Of a stretch of DNA of 64,000 nucleotides, positions 12,034-23,317 are shown one piece after another. The translations under genes and the position numbers were made by a program. Below the pieces are notes generated by a model. The model was not told the origin of the DNA. It ran no database searches and saw only the letters and a list, made by a program, of their open reading frames with translations. The stretch is from Bolinopsis microptera (Eukaryota > Ctenophora > Tentaculata > Lobata > Bolinopsidae): positions 12,080,635-12,144,634 of the forward strand of contig NC_087079.1 in NCBI RefSeq assembly GCF_026151205.1, written 5' to 3'. Positions within the stretch are counted from its first letter, which is position 1; the number at the start of each line of letters is the position of its first letter.

Positions 12034-12378
12034 TCCGGCCCCAAAGTCTGGCAGCCCTATCATCAGTGCGAATGGAACAATTGACAAAGAACTATCAGCT
12101 CGAATTCAGAAGGCCTCTGGGGCATTCTATCAGCTTAGCAGTATATGGTACAGTCGCAACATCAAGACACCAACTAAAATCAGGATAAACAAAGCGGCTG
12201 TCCTCACTATATAATACTGCTTTATGGAAGTGAAGTATGGAATACCACACAGACGCAGATGAAAAGATTTGAGGTGTTCCATCATAGATGTCTGAGAAGA
12301 ATCCTGAAAATCAAATGGTTTTATCACGTATCTAATGCTGACGTACTTACGCGGGCTAACATTGCCGAGGCACTATAC
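12034..12378 (+). mobile_element. LINE reverse-transcriptase C-terminal fragment
   Basis: The + strand translation reads like the post-RT segment of non-LTR elements: GSPIISANGTIDKELSARIQ, then KASGAFYQLSSIW, KTPTKIRINKAAVL, a diverged LYG/ETW region, and, after frame changes, HVSNADVLTRANIAEAL. Stops and frame changes mark it as dead. It ends where a SINE begins. Confidence 0.65.
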
Positions 12379-12380
12379 TA

Positions 12381-12545
12381 GCTGTAGGGGGTTAGTCTTA
12401 CGAGCCAGAGAGTGTGTATCACTATCACCAGCCGAAGCTGTACCAAATCACAGCTTGGTAACTGGCCGACTTGCATCCGACCGGATTCGAACCCGGGTCA
12501 TCTGCTTGGGAGGCGATCGTGTTACCACTACACCACCCGGCCGAC
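12381..12545 (-). mobile_element. tRNA-derived SINE
   Basis: On the - strand, a polymerase III box A (TGGTGTAGTGG, 12535-12525) and a perfect box B (GGTTCGAATCC, 12493-12483) are spaced as in a tRNA. A tRNA-unrelated body of about 100 bases follows. The D arm folds, but the acceptor and anticodon stems do not pair well, so this is a tRNA-Gly-like SINE head and not a working tRNA gene. It sits against the broken end of a LINE fragment. Confidence 0.65.
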
Positions 12546-12790
12546 CTTAGAGGAAGAGTAAAAAAACTTCTTTTGTTTTCAATAAATTTTAAGCCCGAAG
12601 CTAATTATTATTGTTAAAACAATTTAACCAATTATAAGTCGTTGTTCTAGTTTAGTTGCAGTCACCAGTATACCGCTATTCACTGGTCTTAAGAATATTA
12701 CAGTATATACTGTTTGTTGTCGGGAAAGTTTTAATTAGAGAACATTTTTTTTCTCTCGAAATTGTCACATTTTAGTGCTAGCCCCTTATA

Positions 12791-13112
12791 TCTTACTATA
12801 TATAAAGCGAGACGATATATATGGATGTGTTTATCCGTACCATTTTACTGACACCACGGCATCAACTTTAACGCGACTTTCCGCAAAAACCGTAAAAGAT
12901 ATACAACTGAAACTTTTTTGATTGGGTCAAATGCTTTAATGCAATGGCCTTCAAATCAGCATGAAAAAATAAAAAATTGGCCAAGGAATAGGAGTTTTAG
13001 AGCCCAAAATTTGGACCCCCAAGTGGTGTCAAAAACGCGAATTAAATAGGTAATAATTATTTTAGTCTCTTGAGTCTTGACACCATTTTAGGGTTATACG
13101 GGTTCCTGCTAG
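12791..13112 (+). mobile_element. Nonautonomous Helitron
   Basis: Starts with TC (TCTTACTATATATAAAGCG) directly after an A and ends in CTAG directly before a T, the insertion signature of Helitrons. The 3' end reads ACGGGTTCCTGCTAG, a common Helitron terminus. It is 322 bp with no coding capacity. The 3' hairpin is weak in this copy. Confidence 0.7.
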
Positions 13113-13644
13113 TATATACTAAATGCGCGACACTCGACAGGTTTCATTCGATCAACCTGGGAAGAATAGTATTTTAAAGTAATGAATAATTATAGATCCA
13201 TCGACTGGTTCTTAATCAATTTTGTGAAAATAATACCATGCAAGTTCGCACATCAAAAATCAAACCCTAACATAACATTCCAAATTATTGACCATTATTC
13301 AACCATATTATACATAGAGGTACCAGCTACATACAGACCCAAGATAAGATAATCAAGTTTGTTCTAAGACAATTTAACACAAATACTGTCCAGTTTCCGC
13401 TGAGTCCTCGCTGCTCAATCCCTTAGGCTTATCTATCTAAAGAGTGGACTCTGTTTCTACACGAGAAGAGAACACACCCGGCCACTTAGCTGCCAGACTT
13501 TTTATACCCTGGCATCTCATGGACACTACCAGTGGGTTGTACACAGCAAGAAGAAAGGGCATGTAGGTTCCTACAAAGTTGTAGAAATAGTCTATGTAAT
13601 AACTTTAGCGCCATGAGTTGGCACAGAATTTTTTGTCTCTGATT

Positions 13645-14178
13645 TGATAAATTTGGTACCAAAAGTTGCCTCTAAGTGTGAATAATGCAAATTCACCGTG
13701 TAGCAAAATAACGTCGAGCTATATGTGGGCCTCCTGTGCATTACAAGAATCTACAAAGGACGAAAAATGGGTAATTTATTGCTTAAAATGCCTATAACTC
13801 CTAAAATATTGAATATTTTGAAATAATTATTACAGTATCGTAATGAGCTTAGTCAGACGCAACTTTTGGTACCAAAATTATAATATTTGAAGCACCAAAT
13901 TTTTCAAAAATTTGTTCAAAATTTCACACAAGGGGCCTTTGTGTTCAGATTGAAAAATTTTGAAAATAATTTTCCTTTAAATCTTAAAATATTAGTACTA
14001 AAAGTTTCGTCTCGATGAGCTGATTACGATGCCATAATAATTATGTGATAATAACTTAAAATGTTAAAGTTATAGGCCAAAAACTAAAAATTTGCGCGAA
14101 AAAAGCACGCGCGGCGAACAACTACAAGTACAAGTACAAGCGCCGTGTAGCATTTTTAGCAAAAATTGCTACACGGTG
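13645..14178. repeat. Cluster of inverted repeats (possible MITE)
   Basis: Two inverted pairs: TTTGGTACCAAAAGTTGC near 13652 with its inverse near 13859, and CACCGTGTAGCAAAA near 13694 with its inverse near 14163. The right copy also forms a local stem with CCGTGTAGCA at 14143. It lies directly upstream of the LINE and may be a target the LINE inserted into. Confidence 0.5.
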
Positions 14179-14209
14179 GATTTATTTTATTCACATTTTT
14201 AGACAAATT

Positions 14210-15339
14210 TTGGTTTGTGATGGACTGGACTTTCAACGCATAGGATCACGTGACGTCTCTTACTTCGGCTCCAGTAAATACAGTTACGGCAGTATTACCC
14301 ATCGCGCTAAGGCCTACCCACCATCTGATCACGCTGTAAATAAGATACTAGACTGTATAGCTGAGGAATTAGACGATCCCACCTTCAATAGGGATAACGT
14401 TACTTGCATGGTCACTAGATACCAGACAGGCTCAGACTCTATCCCGTTTCACTCGGATAATGAAACAGGCTTAACGGGTGAAATCATCACTGCCAGCTTT
14501 GGGGCCACTCGCACCTTAACTTTCCGTAACTTAGTCACTGATGAGCGACGTGAACACGAACTAAGTAATGGCACAGTGTACGCAATGACCACAGAGTCTC
14601 AGTTTTTCTGGGATCATGCGATACAACCCGAACCTGGCGTCACCTCGTGTCGTCTGTCAGTGACCTTTAGACGCATAGACAAGCCCATGCGCACGCACAT
14701 TCCTAAAATCCATGAACCGTCAATAGCACCATCCGACCCCCTGAGACCCTCCAAACAGACTGTCCTATACCTTACTGACTCTATGATACGTAACACCCCA
14801 TCATCTTTCCCCTCTAACTTTCGTGTCATAAAGCGTGACATGTACCAACTCACGGACTTAATGAAGTTTGAAAAATTTTTTGAAAACTGCGATTATGTGA
14901 TTATATCTTCCGGTATTAATGATTTGTCGAGATATGACCATAGAAGCTATACACTTTCCCGTGAAATTAGGGAAATTTTAACTACTTGTTTGCTAGATAC
15001 CCAAAAACAGTGTTTGTTTTCAACTCCCTTCTTAGAACGAGATTTGCATGGTTAAATAAGGAAGTTGATTTGTTTAACCGCTGCATGTTTGACTTTAGTC
15101 TGATCGAAAATCGTAACTTTTGGTTTTTCGACTCCCACCATATTTGTAGAGTGATATTTAACAAAGGGTTTGAGATTTTAGATAGATCTGGAAATGGGAT
15201 TCACATTACTCAGCTGCCCAAGAGTGAGATAGCTAACTGTCTGGTGACCGGTGTTCAAAAACTCTCTATGCGAAGCGAGAAAGTTCGAAAGCACTGGCCA
15301 TTAAGGCGGGAGTTTGTCTCGCTCTTGCCTGGTAACTAA
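14210..15339 (+). pseudogene. LINE ORF1: AlkB-like dioxygenase + SGNH hydrolase (one frameshift)
   Basis: First frame (14210-15055): residues 1-165 have the 2-oxoglutarate/Fe(II) dioxygenase motif of AlkB proteins: HSD (HxD) after YQTGSDSIPF, a second His in FWDHAI, and RLSVTFR (the RxSxTFR end). Residues 175-281 start an SGNH hydrolase: LTDSM (nucleophile Ser block) and SSGINDL (Asn block). The frame is then broken near 15020-15055 and continues in another frame to 15339, with the last SGNH block as Asp and His in DRSGNGIHIT. The family function would be AlkB-type oxidative demethylation of nucleic acid plus esterase activity. AlkB as part of a LINE ORF1 is unusual. The first codon is TTG; the true N-terminus is probably missing. 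Confidence 0.8.
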
Positions 15340-15855
15340 CGGTTAAATACAAACTCACAAAGCCGTACCCAAGCCTACTACTTATACTTGCCGCGCCTAA
15401 ATTTTCACAAAATTTTTACAAAATCTTTAAGGGATTATAGCTTACATCTTATAGTTATAATGAAAACCCTCGCATAAAAATATATAGTCATGCCCGTGCT
15501 CTTATCAGCTTATCGTAAGTTACTAGAATTCTTGCCCGAGTTTTTTAAACACTTTAGAATAGTTCTGAAATCAGTACCGCTATCGTAATATTGTAATATT
15601 GTAGACTACGTTACGATTCTATCTACACACAGAGCTGTATAGTTCTTGATAGGTAGGTCTAACAAGTTTTCTTTTTCTTCTTTACGCTTTCTCAGCACAC
15701 AGTTTATTCCTCATTCATTCACACGCACACACATTAGCATTTTATACATATTCTTAGACTGTACAAGCTATTCTATACACCATACTTTACACTCTTATCT
15801 TTTTAATATCTTACTTAATTATTCACAGATATCTGGTATTTACACATCTTGAACA

Positions 15856-18800
15856 ATGGTTGAACCTAGTTTCAAATCACAATGCTCAAGTTGCTTCGGG
15901 TGGTCTTATGCTCCTAGAAATGTTTTCATTTGTCCTCTATGTGACAAACCAGTTCATAAAAAATGCCTCAAAGATTATCTTGGTTGTATTACATGCTGTC
16001 TAAACCTAATACCTGGCTATAGAGTAACTTCCTACGAACTTAATGATAATTACAATACAATAACCCCCACTTTTAACCCCTATATTCGTTCTCACGTACT
16101 GAATCAAATAGGCGAACTTACTGATGAAATAGATTCCAGCGAAATCGATCTCAACAATTGTATATCGGAGATATTGGTTAGCTGTAAGTACCAACACCCT
16201 GATAATATCAAGACCCCTAGCAATCGCGAAATTAAGATACTTTCGTTAAACGTTAGATCACTCGTGAAGAATATCTCGAATTTTAGAGAAAAAATAGAAA
16301 CATTCTCCAAATTTGACCTCATCTGCCTCAATGAAACCAACTGTAAAATTTCTAATCTTCCTAATGGTCTGAACGACATTGAAATCGAACAGTTTTACGA
16401 GCCCTTTATCAAAGAACCTGCACGTAAATCTGGAAAAGGAGGTGGTCTTGCGCTCTATGTTAACAAACGCGTTTGTGATTACGATAAAATACAGGAACTC
16501 GAACTCAATCTGAGTCCAGAAGAAGTTACTTACGGAGAATTTCAATTGCTTAAAATCAACAATTTTAAAAACGGAAATAAGACAAAAATCATCGTAAATT
16601 TCTACCGCTCGCCATCCACAAGCCCTAAAAAATTCCTTGAAAAGTTTGAAAACGTGCTCAGGGGTCTTGATAGACACTCCAGAAAGCAGATAGTCTTCCT
16701 GGGTGATGCAAATATTGATCTTATAAAATACGATACCGACGCTTACAGCCAGGATCTTATATGCTTACTAGAAAAATATGGGTTTGCCCAGACTGTCTCC
16801 AAGCCTACCAGGGTAACTGACCACAGTGCAACGCTTATTGATCACGTGTATACTAATCACGTGACCAACGTTATTAGTTGTAATGTCGTGACGTTGGATA
16901 TGTCAGATCATCTCGCGGTTAGCACGACCATTAGTTTAGGAGCCACACCTAGTTTGAACGAGCGATTCCGTAGTCAACGTGTAAAGAACAACAACACTAG
17001 CTTGAAATTAGAGGCCCGTGTATTTAACGAAGCTAATCATGCTAAATTCAAAGAGCTTATTGTAAGTGAGACCTGGGATGATGCTACCTCCTCAACGTGC
17101 GCTGATGAACAATACAATTCCATCTATCAAACGTACATGAAACACTACAATACTGCATACCCCCTGAAGCGCGACAGTTCGAGAAGAAAATTCGAAAGAG
17201 CTGACCCAAAGCCTTGGATCTTACCCTGGCTTGAGGCGGCATGCAACCGCAAGAAGTTACTTTTTTTTGAAAAAACTATAAATCCATCACAAAAAAACTG
17301 CGACGCGTATGATAAAATGAAAAAGTTTTGTCACAAACATGTGAATCTAGCCAAAGAAAAGTACTATAAGAAAATGTTTGACAAATACCAAAACTGCTCT
17401 AAAAATCAATGGAAAATTATCAATGGCCTCCTGAACCGTAACAGAAAAAAGTTCGGACACACCCGTCTGAAGGACGACGATGGCACGATTATAAGCTCCG
17501 ATCTGGCAGTCGCTGAGAAATTTAACGGCTACTTCTCCGGTATTGCAGCCAGTATCAAGAGGCAAATCGCTGCCCGTCGAACCTTTGACCCAGGTGGTTT
17601 CAAGCATTTTCTTAAGGCTTCGCGCGTGTAGTAACTCGATGTTTCTTAAGCCTACATCACACGGTGAAGTCCAAAAGATAATATCAGGGATTAAGAACAA
17701 GTCCACACTCGATTGTAAAATTGAGCCATTGAAAATTGCAAACAGCTGCGAAAACTTTACCAGGGCACTAGCTAATGTCATTAACTGTTCGTTCTCCAGT
17801 GGTACCTTCCCAAATGCTCTAAAAACTGCGAAAGTCGTTCCTATCCACAAAGGTGGTTCAAAATTGGAAGTAGCTAATTATAGGCCGATCTCTCTTTTGG
17901 GATCATTCTCGAAAATTTATGAGAAACTTATGCATGCTCGTGTTTTAGAATTTTTAGATAAGAACGATTCTCTTTTCGAAAATCAATACGGATTTCGGCC
18001 AGGAAGATCGTGCGAACATGCACTGCTCAATGCCCAAAATTCTATACTACACTCTCTGAATAAGAAACAAATTTCCCTACTGCTCCTGCTCGATTACAGT
18101 AAAGCCTTTGACGTGCTTGATCATGAGACCTTACTTAAGAAGCTTGACCATTGTGGGATCAGGGGAGTCGCGCACGAATGGTTTAGATCTTACCTTTGTA
18201 ATCGATCTCAATACGTAACTTTAAACGGAACTTGCTCTTCTAGCATGCCCATAGTTTACGGCGTACCTCAGGGTAGCATTTTAGGACCTCTCTTATTTGT
18301 AATTTATATAAACGACCTACCTGGAATTAGTGATTTTGCAAAGTTCATCCTTTATGCCGACGACGCAAACATATTAATTAGTGGAACCACCCTAGAAGAA
18401 ATACAATTAAAAGCTAATCAGCTAATTTCACGTCTTGTAGATTGGGTAGGTGCGCTAATGGGCTATCTTTAAATGTAAAAATGACGTGTTACATGATTTT
18501 CACTAGAAAAAGATCGACTTCAGCGGCTTTAATTTGTCCATTGACAACACTGTAATCGAACGTAAGACTGAAGCAAGATTTTTAGGAGTGATCCTAGACG
18601 AAAAGCTTACTTGGCAAAAACACATTACAGCAGTTAGAATAAAGATGGGTCGCTACCTCGGAGTTATGTATAAGCTAAAGCACCTTCTACCTATCAAAGC
18701 CCGCCTAAACATTTTCCAAAGCCTTATCCAATCCCATCTAAATTTCTGTTCTTTAGTGTGGGGATTTGCCTCAAAATGTCACATTGAATCTCTGTTCACC

Positions 18801-19343
18801 AAGCAAAAGCAGGGAATTAGAGCTGTTATGTCAGGATATGTAAATTATAGATATAAAGACGGCAATCCCCCGGAGCACACAAAAAGTGCGTTTAGATTGC
18901 ATAATATCCTAACAGTCCATAGCGTCATTGTAAAAAACGCTCTTATTCTACTACACAAAGTAAGGAACATGCCAAGCCTTCTCCCTAAATCCATCAAAGA
19001 ACTTTTCCCTCACGATATTCCCACCTATAATTCCACATACGAAAATAACCTTTCTTGGTTCACAACTTACAACGGCCCAACATTTAGAAATACTCTTTTC
19101 TTCAAAGGACCCATGCTCTCTATTACAAAACAAAGTAAGGATATAACTATTCCAAGTTCTACCTTTTCAATTGAAATCTTTAAAAATTCAGCTAAGCGCG
19201 AACTCCTCAAGCTGCAAAGCTCAGGAGACGATGAAAATTGGCCAAATTTCTTACTTTATAGTATACCTGGGCTAAAAAAGTCTCAAAGAGAAGGGCGCTC
19301 GCAGATAGACTACAACACCGAGTTAGTAAGCGACAACGCGTAA
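15856..19343 (+). pseudogene. LINE ORF2: zinc finger, endonuclease, reverse transcriptase (three frameshifts)
   Basis: Starts at ATG 15856. Residues 10-48 hold a Cys/His cluster (CSSC, CPLC, HKKC, CITC) of PHD/RING type. Residues 125-345 are an exonuclease-endonuclease-phosphatase fold with LNVRSL, LNETN, GDANIDL and SDHLAV catalytic blocks intact. A frameshift near 17620 moves the sequence into the frame of the RT (17543-18472): KVVPIHKGG, NYRPISLL, LLDYSKAFDVLDH, GFRPGRS, GVPQGSILGPLLF and catalytic YADD. Frameshifts near 18450 and 18510 lead to the last piece (18534-19343) with FLGVILDEKLTW. The catalytic residues are intact but the frame is not, so this copy is inactive. Confidence 0.9.
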
Positions 19344-19959
19344 AGAAAGATCACTCGCGACAAATGACCATGATCTTTTATCAACAACATATCATTTTAA
19401 TTTCACTGCCATTATGCAATGCCGAATTTACATCTGCCGCGCAAAACTTTTTATCTATTATTATTAAATCGTAATTAGCATGTTTACAAATTGCGACTTC
19501 AACCAGTTTTGCAGACCGTTAGTTATATAGTACTTTTAGTAGGGCATTTATTTTAATATATTTTATTTTACATTATTATATTTTAGTGTGACTTCTATAA
19601 TTTCATTTATGTAATAACCATTGATTAATAAATTGCGGCACACGCCAACCTCCACCGTGGGGTTTCAAAACAAACAAAACCAAATTTATCGAAATCGGAG
19701 AAAAAAAGTTCTGTGCTCGCGCTTGGCGCTTATTACACTGACTAAAATAGTACACTTCGTACTGTCCTGTCTTCAGATATTTGAGCATGGTATCCTTACC
19801 GAAAGGGAAATACTGGGTTGCTGAAAAGAGAAGAACGAGGTAGATAATGAGACCCAAATTCATTAGGATTACAGTAACACTTCCTCTAAAATGAGCGGCC
19901 CTGGTCCAGTCCGATCCAATACTCGCAAAAGAACCTTCTCCCTGCCTGGAATACAAACA

Positions 19960-20310
19960 GAGTACAAATCAATCTTGGACCGAGTCAACGATGGAGAATC
20001 TCTTGCAGCAGCTATAAACGCAGTGGGATTATCAAGAACTCACTAATCACTTGACCAGAAAACGCTGCATATCTGAGGCATATCTGGACGAGCCTGCCCT
20101 TCAGCAAGCAATGCTGCTTCTACGGAAAATAACGCTCCGGACCCTCTACCCCACTGCTAAGGATATCTGCAACCGCAAGCTTGATGCCCTGAGAACTCTC
20201 CACTCCCAAATGTATACATTCATGTATAACTATAATTATATTACGAGAATTCATGGGAATTACAGTACACCATTGGCTTAAAGCACAGGACCAGTGAGAC
20301 CCTCGTGCCA
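19960..20310 (+). pseudogene. Decayed transposon-associated ORF
   Basis: Pieces in two frames read ILDRVNDGESLAAAINAVGL and, after a stop, DEPALQQAMLLL, then LRTLYPTAKDICNRKLDALR. They look like consecutive parts of one lost protein. The family is not recognised; position and decay suggest a mobile-element remnant. Confidence 0.35.
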
Positions 20311-20330
20311 AGCTCATCTACAGAACTAAC

Positions 20331-23005
20331 AGTTTCTGAGGAGGTCTTGTAGCTATCCCTATAAGTATAATTAATAGACTATTTATCATTTGCCACTGTT
20401 TCTCTAAGTTAAAGTACGCGCCGCGAGAATTATCATTCTTGCTTCGCATCGCCATCATTAATTCTTGCTTAGCAACGATCCCGAAGGGTTGACATCGTCA
20501 ATCAAAGTTGGCAATAAACATATGGAAAAAGCGAGCGACCGATTTCATTCTCTGTGTCATTTGACCTTGGGACCTTGAGAACGCTCATTATATACATATG
20601 TACGTGTTGTCATAATTTTTTTGGAATATCAATATGCTACTGCTAGTCAAAAATTTGAAGAAATGAAATGTAAATTACATTATTAACAATTTACCGGGCT
20701 ATTATATCGTGATATCTGAAATAAAAAAAGGTACACAAAAAAGGTACACTACATCTACATCATACTAAACATACTATACATTCTATACATGCTATACATG
20801 CTATACATGCTAGTGCTATATACTATACATGCTACAGGAGCTTGTACTAATTATAGCACTCATTATCCTGCCGTAAGGACGTGCCTTACAAACGTGCTGG
20901 GTCTCCGTGTTTTTTGGAGGCTCCACCGGCTAGGGTGACAACATACGTCATGTCATGTCAATCATGTCTCTTTGTCAATGTCACGCGAGATTTAAAAATC
21001 ACATTAAGATCTATATTAGTATTAGCCTTTAAGTTATGGTACTACTACTATTATTATAGTCAGTAAATAAATTATAATTGCATTTGGATTGAACTAGCTG
21101 ACCGTAATCCTTAATATACCCATAATCAAATATTTTGATGCCCTAATACTTTAATCAAATATATTTGTATATGATCACGTACTGCATTTAATAAATTCGC
21201 GCAAGAACAAAAATCTAAAATGTCCAGAGTGGGCGGTGATAGGGTGCAGTCACAGTACTACGAACAAAAATGTTTCAAAAGTGCCCCAAGTCCTGTAATC
21301 ACTATGACGGGATGTTCAATTTAAAAACTGTAATCAATGCTCCAGTTAATCAAATTATTGGCTGTCCGTGTCACCATACCACGCACAATATGCAACATGT
21401 CTTCATCAGTTGAAATAGCGATGGAATAACTTTGAATTATTTGTGAATTTCCAATAATAACCACTGACTACTAGTACTAAATATTATATGACAGAGTAGT
21501 TATAGCTTTATAGTTATAATTAAAAATTCACAAAAAGTGAGTCCATCGAGCATAAAAGTAACTTCTTTCAGAAAGTGGAGAAAACCACGTGATAGTTGTC
21601 CTGGATACAAAGCCCGAGGTGACTGAGACGGCTGGATCCTGGTACATTGCCAGGAATCTTGCGGTGTCTACCCATAGTGAACGCTCTGTTTACCCAGTGG
21701 AGAACTTATAATGATTGCCAATACAATTCGAACAATAACTTGGGATTATATGATAATTGCACAATCTAATTAACTTGGATTGGAAAATAACTAGTAAGCA
21801 GTTTTTTAAAAATAAGGTATTGATATAAGTATAGACATTTGAGAATATTTTGAGAATATTTTGAGAATACTGTGTAGGCTCCGGTGTAGTGTGATATGTA
21901 TGTACTACGGCTTTACAAATTTTGGAAGCATGTAGGGATATATTTCTGATACCAATCGTATATACTAAAAATACTCTAGCACAATTGTAACTGCAGTTTT
22001 ACAGAACTCTAAATGCTTAATGAACACTCTTGCAGGTACCACCCGTATTCACACTCAGACCTGAGTTTAGTCATTTTCCGATACGAGATTGGGGACGGGT
22101 TCTATAAACAAACAAACAAACAAGTATAGACATTTGAGAATATTTTGAGAATATTTTGAGAATATTTTGAGAATATTTTGAGAATATTTGAGAAAAGGCT
22201 GGCTGGCTGACTGGGTCTCCTCACCAAATATTTCATGGGATATTTCTTATATCGCATCAATTCGTATGTCATATAATGATGGTGTTAAATTTTTTTGGTA
22301 AACTAATTATCCGTAAAAACGACGAAAAGCAAAACATTGTCTAGTCAGTCTCCAAGTTCAAGGCAGTGACCAGAATCTAAGAACCTTGGCAGTCACCCCA
22401 GGACAAAATTCCCATCAATTCATTAGTTGTTTCAAAGCTGGCAGGACATATTTTATCGCACTGTATGTCACACGTGCTGCTAAGCGACCAGGCACGCGGC
22501 CCAACAATTGACATTTAATTTTCCAGTTAACGGCTAAATTCATGACGAACAGGGCTCGACGGCAATTCATTATCAGAGTCCTGACCCTGATAAGAGAGAG
22601 TGAGATCACGTGGTAGTGCACGTGGGCATGTCACATGTAACTCAAATCATCAGCACTTTACTCGAACTCTAAGTCCTGGGTGAGGGGCCTGTCTCCAGCG
22701 TGTCTAGAGAGACGTGGACTATTCTGCAGCTTCCAATAAAACCCGCAGTAAACAGGTCGCATCTGCAGATCAGTAATACTATTACTATACCAAACATCTC
22801 CACAACTATATCCAATCAACCCCTCAATCAACCCCACTTTATCACATAACTCACAGCACAAGCTACCCCATAACACAGCTCCTTTATAATATTAAACATC
22901 CCCAATTATCCAATAAGGTGGTGGTATCATGATCAGGAGGCGGGGTGAGGCTGCGAGCGTGATAACGCGTGGTGGTGGTGACCGGCAACTCCGCTAACCC
23001 CCGGT
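20331..23005. other. Intergenic stretch upstream of the homeobox gene
   Basis: No gene seen. Contains a CTATACATG microsatellite (20775-20830) and two blocks of an 11-bp repeat (21836-21868 and 22133-22192). GC content rises close to 23000. Confidence 0.4.
21827..22192. repeat. Duplicated 11-bp repeat block (TTGAGAATATT)n
   Basis: The same lead-in, AAGTATAGACATTTGAGAAT, precedes an array of TTGAGAATATT units at 21827 (about 3 units) and at 22122 (about 5 units). This points to a segmental duplication of the array with its edge. Confidence 0.75.
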
Positions 23006-23011
23006 TATATA
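23006..23011 (+). promoter_or_regulatory. Candidate TATA box of the homeobox gene
   Basis: TATATA inside a GC-richer patch (CCCCCGGTTATATACTGC), 132 bases before the start codon at 23143. A start site near 23037 would give a leader of about 106 bases. Confidence 0.35.
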
Positions 23012-23142
23012 CTGCTGCAGTGCTAGACCCCTGCTAGACAATTCATTAACGTTCATTCGTCCCAGTGCCATAAAACACTCATTCGTCCTCCGACGGAAAA
23101 TTTAGTAGTTTGGAATATTATTATTCGCCGATTATTTAAATA

Positions 23143-23317
23143 ATGAGACCTTTTGATATGGATAATATTTTGAGACCGGGCTCTCTGCAGCTCCCTGCTC
23201 CTGTTGCTGCTGATTTGTTTAATCCGAAACACCTGTCTTACTTCTCGGCCAAACCTTATGAACCCAGCTTTGCGATGCAGACTAGCAATTTGACTACGGA
23301 AGTCAGAAAACAGCCAG
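23143..23317 (+). CDS. Homeobox gene exon 1
   Basis: 58 codons plus one base from ATG 23143 to donor GTTAGT. Encodes the eh1-like motif at residues 4-10 and a Pro/Ala-rich linker. Ends in phase 1. Confidence 0.85.

Larger units (their letters stand above)
14200..19630 (+). mobile_element. CR1/L2-like LINE with AlkB-SGNH ORF1
   Basis: A nearly full-length but frameshifted non-LTR retrotransposon. The order is: ORF1 with an AlkB-like dioxygenase and an SGNH hydrolase (14210-15339); an intervening stretch of about 500 bp; ORF2 with a PHD-like zinc finger, apurinic-type endonuclease and reverse transcriptase (15856-19343); and an AT-rich 3' region ending near 19630. SGNH/esterase ORF1 and this ORF2 layout are typical of the CR1/L2 group. 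The 5' end is probably truncated, because no ATG precedes the AlkB segment and the reading frame runs into unrelated inverted repeats. I see no poly(A) tail or target-site duplication. Confidence 0.88.

Noticed and set aside
12483..12535. Possible tRNA-Gly gene on the - strand
   Set aside because: Boxes A and B are good, but the acceptor and anticodon stems do not pair and a SINE-like body follows; called a SINE head instead.
22415..22876. - strand ORFs upstream of the homeobox gene
   Set aside because: No motifs, no coding-like composition and no splice support.
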